Origin: Chitinivibrionales bacterium
GTDB taxonomy: Bacteria; Fibrobacterota; Chitinivibrionia; Chitinivibrionales; WJMI01
Length of the DNA: 5,552 nucleotides
Direction of reading: 5' to 3'
Assembly: GCA_014729595.1 (NCBI GenBank)
Contig: WJJU01000446.1
Coordinates: 1 to 5,552 of the forward strand
The notes under the pieces were generated by a model. The model worked only from the letters and a program-made list of their open reading frames with translations, was not told the origin of the DNA and made no database searches. The position numbers were made by a program, and so were the translations under genes. Shown in pieces: positions 1-5,464 of this stretch (the first letter of the stretch is position 1; each line of letters starts with the position of its first letter).

Positions 1-6
1 ACAGAT

Positions 7-37
7 TTGTAACCATGGCAAAAACAAACCGTTACAA
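7..37. repeat. 7-bp inverted repeat upstream of the first gene
   Basis: TTGTAAC at 7-13 is the exact reverse complement of GTTACAA at 31-37, with 17 bases between the arms and about 24 bases between arm centres. It lies in the only gene-free sequence ahead of the operon's first gene here. The spacing of a little over two helical turns would suit a dimeric DNA-binding protein, but arms this short also arise by chance. I see no convincing -35/-10 promoter pair in 1-124. Stop codons at 10-12, 41-43 and 116-118 show that the region does not simply continue an upstream reading frame. Confidence 0.25.
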
Positions 38-124
38 CGTTAATCGCCTACCGGCAGGAATGTTGCATACTTCAGCTCGCCGCACGGGAAGCCGACGACA
101 AACAGGCCAAGCGCATAGAGAGGT

Positions 125-1351
125 ATGGGCGAAATGGAGCAAATGCAACGCGTGTTGATAGCCGACGACGAAGAGATGATGGTGCGGACTATGTCGATGG
201 TTTTACGTTCGGCGGGCTATCTGGTTGAGACGGCCCAAAGCGGTACCGAGGCCTTTGATGTGCTCATGGAAAGCGAACATTCTTTTGATCTGCTGGTGAC
301 CGACATTCAAATGCCCCGCATGACGGGAGATGAATTGATCGAGGAACTCAGACGCCACAACATCGATCTTCCGGTCCTGGTTATCACCGGCTTTGGGACA
401 AAGGAACTGGTAATTGATTTGATGCGTAAGGGGTGCACCGACTATATCGATAAGCCTTTCACGGGCAACACGCTACTGGAACGCGTGCGGAAGGCTATTG
501 AAGCGGGACGTCAAAAGGACTGTCGTCAAGCATCCGAGCATAATGAACGGGATTATCGTGCGGTTGTTAACCGCGAACTCGAGCGCCATCGAGACGAACT
601 ACGCAATCTTCGCGCTCAAGTTGAGTCGGCGGTGGAAGCTTACGGCAACCTTATTGCGGTGAATGAGTATGCATGCACTCCGTGCATTGCATGGCGTAAC
701 CGCCCCCTGGCCGACCTTGGTGGGGATTTCTTGGGCCTTCGCGCCGCACACGGCGGGTGCAACATGATTGTGGCGGACGTAGCCGGCCACGATATGGGGG
801 CCTCCTATCACAGCGTTTTGATTAAAACGCTGTTTGAGGATAATTGCAAAGACGGTCGAGACGGTCAGGCATTTTTTCAGATATTAAACCGCGCACTTAT
901 CGAAACGCGAAGCGAGCGAATGGTAACCGCCGTTCATCTTGCGTTCCGTGAAGAAACCCGTGAAGTCGACATCGTGAGCGCGGCGCATCCGGCGATTGTC
1001 CGCCTTCCGGCAGACGGCACCGCCGTGCAATCGATTCAAGCGGAGGGTACCGTCCTGGGTATATTGGATACGGTTACCCATGCCTCAAAAAAGGTTTCCT
1101 TGATTCAGGGAGATCGGTTGGTCATGTACACCGACGGACTCTCGGCATTGTGCCGTATCGACGGACCTACGGGTGATCGCCAACGGCTAACTTCCGCCGG
1201 AATAGAACGACTGGTTGAGAAACATAGGGATAAGAAACTGGACGCAATGGTGGACGCCGTTTGGGCCGAGGCGATAACCTTTGGGCGCAATCGATTCGAA
1301 GACGACACACTGTTGGTGGCGGTAGAGATTCCGGAGGTGTGGCATGTTTAG
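125..1351 (+). CDS. Response regulator with C-terminal SpoIIE/RsbU-type PP2C serine phosphatase
   Basis: A cytoplasmic two-domain regulator of 408 residues. The N-terminal receiver domain (about 8-126) has the acidic pair D14/D15, phospho-acceptor D60 in TDIQMP, switch residue T88 in VITGFG, and K110-P111. A charged, probably coiled-coil linker (about 140-175) follows. The rest is a PP2C phosphatase of the SpoIIE/RsbU family, with D201 in LGGDF, D218 in DVAGHD, D337 in YTDG, and D393/D394 in EDDTLL supplying the usual metal-binding acidic residues. In the family, such enzymes dephosphorylate phosphoserine on STAS anti-anti-sigma proteins, and an attached receiver controls activity. The next gene carries a STAS domain and overlaps this one by 8 bases, so it is the obvious substrate; CheA downstream is the obvious phosphodonor (inference). 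Start choice is uncertain. AGAGAGG at 117-123 is only 1 base from ATG 125 but 10 bases from ATG 134, so a 405-residue protein starting at M4 is at least as likely. No DNA-binding domain is present. Confidence 0.93.
   Translation: MGEMEQMQRVLIADDEEMMVRTMSMVLRSAGYLVETAQSGTEAFDVLMESEHSFDLLVTDIQMPRMTGDELIEELRRHNIDLPVLVITGFGTKELVIDLMRKGCTDYIDKPFTGNTLLERVRKAIEAGRQKDCRQASEHNERDYRAVVNRELERHRDELRNLRAQVESAVEAYGNLIAVNEYACTPCIAWRNRPLADLGGDFLGLRAAHGGCNMIVADVAGHDMGASYHSVLIKTLFEDNCKDGRDGQAFFQILNRALIETRSERMVTAVHLAFREETREVDIVSAAHPAIVRLPADGTAVQSIQAEGTVLGILDTVTHASKKVSLIQGDRLVMYTDGLSALCRIDGPTGDRQRLTSAGIERLVEKHRDKKLDAMVDAVWAEAITFGRNRFEDDTLLVAVEIPEVWHV
669..692 (+). repeat. Imperfect hairpin inside the phosphatase gene
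   Basis: ATGCAC (673-678) pairs with GTGCAT (682-687) around a 3-base loop. After a single bulged T at 688, four further pairs form between 669-672 and 689-692, giving 10 pairs in total. It lies at the start of the PP2C domain, where the encoded residues are not a known catalytic motif. There is no T-run after it, so it is not a terminator. Any function is unknown. Confidence 0.4.
810..833. repeat. Perfect 10-bp inverted repeat with 4-base loop, inside the phosphatase gene
   Basis: ACAGCGTTTT at 810-819 and AAAACGCTGT at 824-833 are exact reverse complements around the loop GATT. The hairpin lies within codons for HSVLIKTLF, just after the DVAGHD motif. Only TTT follows on the + strand, so it lacks a convincing terminator tract. 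It could be a chance product of coding constraint, an RNA-processing or pausing element, or a protein-binding palindrome. Confidence 0.5.
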
Positions 1352-2096
1352 TGTCGAAGAGAGCGAGAGTCGGCAGTACTACCGGCTTTCGTCACATATC
1401 CACTTGGTCGACCGCGTGATAGACACATGTCGACCGTTCGTAAACGCGCGCGATCCCGAGCCAAGCGCAACACCGCTCTGTCAGGTGCTGCGGGAACTAC
1501 TGCTTAACGCAATCGAGCACGGGAACAAAGGTGACGCCCAAAAAAGTGTCGAGTGCGAACTGGAGCGCATTGGCGACGCCCGATATCGCATTGTAATAGG
1601 TGATCGTGGTGAAGGAGTGGATGAAGAGCGGCTTAGCTTTGAACTCTCGGATGACGTGCGTCAGGAGCGTAGTCGAGGGTATGCGATCGTGAATGCGATT
1701 GCGGATCAGCTTGAATTCGAACCCGAAAAAGCACGCATTACGGCCTATGTGTCGCTTCCGCGGGAAACCACGTTTGAATGCGAGGAAACATCGGATTGCC
1801 GGATTGTAACCCCCGGCGGGGATATCACCGCAACCGTGGCGGAGCAGTTTCGGTCAATGCTGCTCGGGTGGGCGGACGGTGGCGCCAAAATGCTGTGCCT
1901 GAATATGGAAAAAGTCGGAAATGTCGATTCCGTCTGTTTAAGCGTCTTGGTGAGTTTCAGTAACACACTCGAAACGCTGGACGGCGGCAAGCGATTTGAA
2001 ATTGTCAATGTACAACCGGACCTGATGAAACTCTTTGAATTGACTCGCCTGGTAAAGATTTTTACCGTAAGGGGACGGGATGCTCGAAATGGTTAA
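1344..2096 (+). CDS. Fused RsbW-like GHKL kinase and STAS domain protein
   Basis: 250 residues, cytoplasmic, in two parts. Residues about 10-140 form an RsbW/SpoIIAB-type ATPase/kinase domain. They show the N-box LRELLLNAIEHGN (E51, N55), the G1 box IGDRGEGVD (D87, G89, G91) and a G2-like RSRGYAIVNAIAD. No histidine phospho-acceptor domain is present, as expected for the anti-sigma serine-kinase group. Residues about 150-243 form a STAS domain. VDSVCLSVL at 194-202 aligns with the phosphorylation loop of SpoIIAA/RsbV, making S196 the likely phosphoserine. In the classic system, kinase and STAS antagonist are separate proteins that swap partners; here they share one chain. The phosphatase encoded just upstream (8-base overlap) would reverse S196 phosphorylation (inference). 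Start: GGAGGT at 1333-1338 lies 5 bases before ATG 1344. Domain calls are firm. The identity of the final target is unknown, because no sigma factor is in view. Confidence 0.9.
   Translation: MFSVEESESRQYYRLSSHIHLVDRVIDTCRPFVNARDPEPSATPLCQVLRELLLNAIEHGNKGDAQKSVECELERIGDARYRIVIGDRGEGVDEERLSFELSDDVRQERSRGYAIVNAIADQLEFEPEKARITAYVSLPRETTFECEETSDCRIVTPGGDITATVAEQFRSMLLGWADGGAKMLCLNMEKVGNVDSVCLSVLVSFSNTLETLDGGKRFEIVNVQPDLMKLFELTRLVKIFTVRGRDARNG
2069..2074 (+). promoter_or_regulatory. Ribosome binding site for the small ORF at 2080
   Basis: AAGGGG, embedded in the last codons of the kinase-STAS gene, sits 5 bases before ATG 2080. It has no other evident role, because the next annotated gene starts 150 bases later with its own site. 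It is the main sign that the small ORF is translated. Confidence 0.4.
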
Positions 2097-2232
2097 TTGG
2101 CTTAACACCCGCCGGCCGGTCAAGACGTCTGGGATAACTAGGCTCGGGGCAAAGCGCTATACGAAAGCGACGGTTGCCGGCGAAGGGCCGGCGGGACGGT
2201 ATATGACGGCGGTGCAAGGAGGGCACGGATGA
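2080..2232 (+). CDS. Possible small basic protein, 50 residues, bridging to cheA
   Basis: A short ORF, MLEMVNWLNT..., that I do not recognise. It starts 17 bases before the end of the kinase-STAS gene, with AAGGGG 5 bases upstream. Its TGA (2230-2232) overlaps the cheA ATG (2229-2231) in an ATGA junction, the usual mark of translational coupling. It fills the whole gap between the two large genes. The product would be basic (five Arg and three Lys against two Glu, no Asp), rich in Gly and Thr, and without a membrane segment or signal peptide. An internal ATG at 2089 is a possible alternative start. Against it: 50 codons without a stop is not rare in GC-leaning DNA, the composition is unlike a typical folded domain, and the stretch holds GC-rich inverted repeats that could explain its conservation as RNA. 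It may be a real small protein, a leader whose translation couples cheA to the upstream genes, or chance. Confidence 0.4.
   Translation: MLEMVNWLNTRRPVKTSGITRLGAKRYTKATVAGEGPAGRYMTAVQGGHG
2108..2195 (+). promoter_or_regulatory. GC-rich inverted repeats before cheA (possible alternative RNA structures)
   Basis: CCCGCCGGCC at 2108-2117 is the exact reverse complement of GGCCGGCGGG at 2186-2195, a 10-bp all-GC stem enclosing 68 bases. The 3' arm can instead form a local hairpin, GCCGGC 2176-2181 with GCCGGC 2187-2192 around GAAGG. The two structures exclude each other. They end about 20 bases before the cheA Shine-Dalgarno sequence. No T-run follows, so this is not an intrinsic terminator. A smaller 4-bp stem (2155-2158 with 2166-2169) lies inside the loop. 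A role in cheA translation or mRNA processing is possible but unproven. Confidence 0.35.
2216..2223 (+). promoter_or_regulatory. Strong Shine-Dalgarno sequence of cheA
   Basis: AAGGAGGG lies 5 bases before ATG 2229, a near-perfect match to the 16S rRNA 3' end. It fixes the cheA start and suggests efficient translation independent of coupling to the upstream small ORF. Confidence 0.8.
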
Positions 2233-4874
2233 GCGAAGACAGGTCGTTGCTCGATGAGTTCATCGCGGAGTCTCGTGAACACCTCGACAGCATTGAAGAA
2301 GATTTTATTCAATTGGAGAAAAACCCGGGTGATCCCGAACCGGAACTGGTAAACCGGGTTTTTCGGGCGGTACACACAATTAAGGGGAGTGCCGGCTTTT
2401 TCGGACTCAAAAACATCGGCGACCTTTCGCACGGCATGGAGACCCTGCTTGCAATGATTCGTGACGGAGAGCTGAACCCTGAATCGGCGCATGTCGACGC
2501 CTTGCTTGAAGGCGTGGACAAAATCAACGCTATGCTCAATGACGTTGATCATAGCAACGAGGTCGATATAGCCGAAATTTCCGCGAAGATCGGTCGATTG
2601 ATAGAGCGAGACGCCTCGGGGGCGGTAAAAGAGGAACTGGCGGCTCACGTAAAGGTGCAAAGGCCGGGCAATGAGGAGGGGAGATTTGATATCCGCCGTT
2701 TTGATCTAAACGCTTTGCCCCCCGAATACCGCCACTTCTACACATTATCTATTGAACTGGGAGAATATGAGAAACGAACCGGGAAATCTCCGGTAAGCCT
2801 TCTTAGCGAACTGCTTCTTACCGGTCAAGTGCTGGACGGCTACCTGGAAGGTGCCGGGAACGACTTGCATGAAGGCGTTCCGCAAGAAGGTTTGTGCTAT
2901 GTCGTTCTTTATGCGACGGTGATTGAGCCGGATCTCATCGGCGCCGCCGTCGGTCTTCCCTCCGAAGCCATTCACGAAATCGATCGAGGTGACTTGGACG
3001 GTAAGGACGAAGAAGTCGGGCGGGGAGGCGATACGCGGGAAAACGTCGGCCGCTCGGTCGCAAAGCTGCCCGAAACGACGGCAAATCGTTCGGCGACGGA
3101 AGTAAAAAAACGCGAAAGCTCCTCGGCGACTTCGACGGAGAGTCTACGCATTCGGGTGGATATTTTGGATCGGCTTATGATGCTGGCGGGAGAGCTGGTC
3201 TTGGTTCGCAATCAACAATTGGCCAACGCCAATCGAAGCGGTGCCGTTTCGCGGGGGATAGCGCAACGGCTCGATATTGTTACCTCGGAGCTTCAAGAAA
3301 CCATAATGCGTACCCGCATGCAGCCTATAGGGAATATTTTCGGAAAATTTACGCGCATCGTGCGGGATATCGGAAAAAAATTAGGTAAAAAGATAGAGAT
3401 TGACATGAAGGGTAACGAGGTGGAACTCGATAAGGCGATCCTTGAGGCTCTTGCCGATCCGCTCACCCATCTTATCCGTAACAGTTGCGACCACGGTATT
3501 GAAAGCCCCGAAGAACGAAAGCGGCATGGAAAGCCCGAGCAGGGGCACATACGTTTAAGGGCGTATCATGAGGGCGGGCAAATGAACATCGAGATAAGCG
3601 ACGACGGCAAGGGGATCGATGCCGAGAGAGTGCGGGCTACGGTTCTGGAGAAAGGGTTGAAAACGGCGGAAGAAACGGCTCGCATGAACCCCAAAGAACT
3701 ATTGTCACTGATCTTTTTGCCCGGGCTGTCGACTGTCGAACGGGTCAGCGATCTGTCGGGGCGCGGGGTTGGAATGGATGTCGTCAAAACAAGTATCGAA
3801 AGACTCGGCGGTCTTGTCGAGATCGATTCCACACCGGGTCGAGGGACGAATATTTATTTGCGTCTCCCTCTTACGCTTGCGATCATTCCTTCGCTTATCG
3901 TAAAAATGGGAGATCGTCGTTATGCTGTCCCGCAGGTTAATCTCGAGGAACTGGTGTGTTTGTATGACGACGATGTGTACAACAAGATCGAATGCGCCGG
4001 CAGCCGTGAAGTTTATCGGCTGAGGGATCATCTCTTGCCAATGATATATTTGCGCGAGGTTCTTGATCGGCCGGCGCCGTTCGATGACGACGTTCGGGCC
4101 GAAATCACCGAAGAGTATCGTGAAAGGCGCGAGAAGCGCTTCGAGCGACGCCGGCGCGGTGAAGAAGAAAGGAACGAAGGAGATTGGTCCCTGAATTTCG
4201 CCGTGCTCAAAGTAGGCACTACCCGTTACGGTTTGGTAATCGACAGAGTGCTTGGCAGCGAAGAGATAGTGGTAAAACCGATGCATCGCTGCGTGAAGGA
4301 CCTCGGCATTTACTCCGGTGCAACGGTTTTGGGTGACGGTCAAGTAGCGTTGATACTTGACGCGCTGGGCATAGCGCGACATGCGGGCATCGAATTTGTC
4401 GAACGGGCTTCCGTGCCGGAAAAAAAGGAAGCCCAGCGGCAAGGAGAGGGAACAAAGCTACTGCTATTCAACAGCGGACCCGAAGAACAATTTGCGGTCG
4501 AGACGCCGATGATCAAGCGAATCCAAAAAATAGAAACGAGCGGCTTGGAGCGTGTCGGCGCAAAGGAATTCATAACCGTTGATGGTGAACCGACGCTTGT
4601 GATCAGGCTCGACAAGAGGATGGCGGTATCGCGGTGTGTCGAAAAGGACGAGATGTTTCTGCTTTTGCCTAAGCGGAGTCCTCATCCTTGGGGGGTACTG
4701 GCGTCGCAACTGGTGGATATCGGATCCTATGATTTGACTATTAGCGGCGATACCTATCGGGATGAGGGGGTCAAAGGAAGTGGAATAGTACGTGGGCACA
4801 TGACCCTCATGCTCGATATCGACGCGCTGATACGTGGAGCCGCGCCCGAATGGTTCGCTTCGGTAGCCAAGTAG
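2229..4874 (+). CDS. cheA: Chemotaxis-type histidine kinase CheA with two C-terminal CheW-like domains
   Basis: 881 residues, cytoplasmic, the kinase core of a chemosensory array. P1/Hpt (about 5-125) carries H49 in HTIKGSAGFFG, the autophosphorylation site. Residues about 152-251 form an alpha/beta segment in the position of P2, but unlike the classical CheY/CheB-binding P2. A low-complexity linker runs to about 303. P3 dimerisation (about 304-370) has LRIRVDILDRLMMLAGELV. P4 (about 371-552) has N-box N418 in LIRNSCDHGIE, G1 SDDGKGID (D458/D459) and G2 GRGVGMD (511-517), so it should bind ATP. P5 (about 553-720) is CheW-like and interrupted by a highly charged insert at about 619-652. Residues about 742-872 look like a second, more diverged CheW-like domain. 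There is no C-terminal receiver, and E. coli CheA (about 650 residues) is much shorter. The ATG overlaps the stop of the small ORF upstream. The receiver-phosphatase encoded at the start of the operon is a likely phosphotransfer target (inference). Confidence 0.96.
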   Translation: MSEDRSLLDEFIAESREHLDSIEEDFIQLEKNPGDPEPELVNRVFRAVHTIKGSAGFFGLKNIGDLSHGMETLLAMIRDGELNPESAHVDALLEGVDKINAMLNDVDHSNEVDIAEISAKIGRLIERDASGAVKEELAAHVKVQRPGNEEGRFDIRRFDLNALPPEYRHFYTLSIELGEYEKRTGKSPVSLLSELLLTGQVLDGYLEGAGNDLHEGVPQEGLCYVVLYATVIEPDLIGAAVGLPSEAIHEIDRGDLDGKDEEVGRGGDTRENVGRSVAKLPETTANRSATEVKKRESSSATSTESLRIRVDILDRLMMLAGELVLVRNQQLANANRSGAVSRGIAQRLDIVTSELQETIMRTRMQPIGNIFGKFTRIVRDIGKKLGKKIEIDMKGNEVELDKAILEALADPLTHLIRNSCDHGIESPEERKRHGKPEQGHIRLRAYHEGGQMNIEISDDGKGIDAERVRATVLEKGLKTAEETARMNPKELLSLIFLPGLSTVERVSDLSGRGVGMDVVKTSIERLGGLVEIDSTPGRGTNIYLRLPLTLAIIPSLIVKMGDRRYAVPQVNLEELVCLYDDDVYNKIECAGSREVYRLRDHLLPMIYLREVLDRPAPFDDDVRAEITEEYRERREKRFERRRRGEEERNEGDWSLNFAVLKVGTTRYGLVIDRVLGSEEIVVKPMHRCVKDLGIYSGATVLGDGQVALILDALGIARHAGIEFVERASVPEKKEAQRQGEGTKLLLFNSGPEEQFAVETPMIKRIQKIETSGLERVGAKEFITVDGEPTLVIRLDKRMAVSRCVEKDEMFLLLPKRSPHPWGVLASQLVDIGSYDLTISGDTYRDEGVKGSGIVRGHMTLMLDIDALIRGAAPEWFASVAK

Positions 4875-4879
4875 GGTTC

Positions 4880-4913
4880 CGCCCCACCGACGGTACGCAC
4901 CGGACGGCGGGCG
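4880..4913 (+). promoter_or_regulatory. Stem-loop in the cheA-cheW spacer
   Basis: Six bases after the cheA stop, CGCCC (4880-4884) pairs with GGGCG (4909-4913), CCG (4887-4889) with CGG (4905-4907), and CGGT (4891-4894) with ACCG (4899-4902) around the loop ACGC. The total is 12 mostly GC pairs with two small internal loops. No T-run follows, so it is not a canonical Rho-independent terminator. It may protect the 3' end of cheA mRNA, or slow or process the transcript, so that cheA and cheW accumulate at different levels (inference). No promoter for cheW is evident in the rest of the spacer. Confidence 0.45.
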
Positions 4914-4960
4914 CGTGAGAGTATGAGTTCGGCAATGTGTGCAATTAGGGGGAGTACGAT

Positions 4961-5464
4961 ATGGTCGACGGCGAAGTTGGGGGAATGGTCCAAACCGAGA
5001 CGGTGCAACTGTGCTCGTTCCGGTTGTCGGGAAGGTTGTTCGGGGTCGATATATTGGATGTAAAGGAAGTTACCGAAGAGACCGATGTCACTCCAATCGC
5101 ACACGCTCCTCGGGCGGTCAAAGGTTACATGAATATCAGAGGACAAATCCATCTTGTCGTAGACCTTCGCACTATCTTCGGGTTTTCTCAACGGCGGTCG
5201 GTTCAACGGGGCAAGGTGATACTGTTTAAACCGCGAGTCGATGAACCGTTTGGTGTGTTGGTGGATGAGGTGGGGGATGTCGAGACGGTGGAACGATCTT
5301 CCATAGAAGAGCGACGCGGTAAGAGCAAAGGTCCGTTGGGAGGTGAGGAGCGAAGGAAAGCAAATGCGGGTGTAAGCGTTGGAACATGCAAACTCGAAGA
5401 AGCATTGCTTGTCGTTCTCGATGCTCGCGGTATACTGGGCGCCGCAACCGAAGGAATGGAATGA
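4961..5464 (+). CDS. cheW: Chemotaxis coupling protein CheW
   Basis: 167 residues, the same length as E. coli CheW. It is a cytoplasmic adaptor that links CheA P5 to receptors. Signatures are the opening strand LCSFRLSGRLFGVDI (17-31), KEVTE (35-39), the core motif GYMNIRGQIHLVVDLR (55-70, with R60 in the receptor/kinase-interface position NxRG) and the second half FGVLVDEVGDVETV (97-110). A charged loop (about 113-136, including EERRGK and GGEERRK) precedes the closing strand LLVVLDARGIL and is a little longer than usual. Start: GGGGGAG at 4947-4953 is 7 bases before ATG 4961; M9 (ATG 4985) would be an alternative but lacks a comparable site. It follows cheA after 86 bases, and its TGA overlaps the next ATG by 4 bases, so it is probably co-transcribed with cheA and coupled to the gene downstream. 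Confidence 0.94.
   Translation: MVDGEVGGMVQTETVQLCSFRLSGRLFGVDILDVKEVTEETDVTPIAHAPRAVKGYMNIRGQIHLVVDLRTIFGFSQRRSVQRGKVILFKPRVDEPFGVLVDEVGDVETVERSSIEERRGKSKGPLGGEERRKANAGVSVGTCKLEEALLVVLDARGILGAATEGME

Noticed and set aside
15..158. A 47-codon frame from ATG 15, and a protein-like but startless frame from 13 to about 231
   Set aside because: ATG 15 has no ribosome binding site and its product is compositionally odd. The other frame follows a stop at 10-12 and has no ATG, GTG or TTG start before the receiver gene begins.
2157..2660. A 167-codon open frame on the - strand across the cheA start
   Set aside because: It is antisense to the Hpt domain and the cheA Shine-Dalgarno sequence and has no recognisable domain. 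It is explained as a shadow frame.
4421..4427. In-phase A_AAA_AAG slippery heptamer in cheA, which would drop the second CheW-like domain after a -1 shift
   Set aside because: Equivalent in-phase heptamers occur at other Lys-Lys pairs here (cheA near 3110 and 3374, and the phosphatase gene near 1091). I see no convincing stimulatory stem next to it, and the -1 frame runs about 50 codons before stopping.
3705..4442. A 245-codon open frame on the - strand opposite cheA
   Set aside because: It lies wholly within the strongly supported CheA P4-P5 coding region. Its translation shows no recognisable domain, and it is a shadow of the sense-strand codon pattern.
4875..4960. Rho-independent terminator after cheA
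   Set aside because: The stem is good, but the sequence after it (CGTGAGAGTATGAG) has no T-run. cheW follows at once with no visible promoter.
4754..5206. A 150-codon open frame on the - strand spanning the cheA-cheW junction
   Set aside because: It overlaps two firmly assigned genes and the spacer, with no domain signature.
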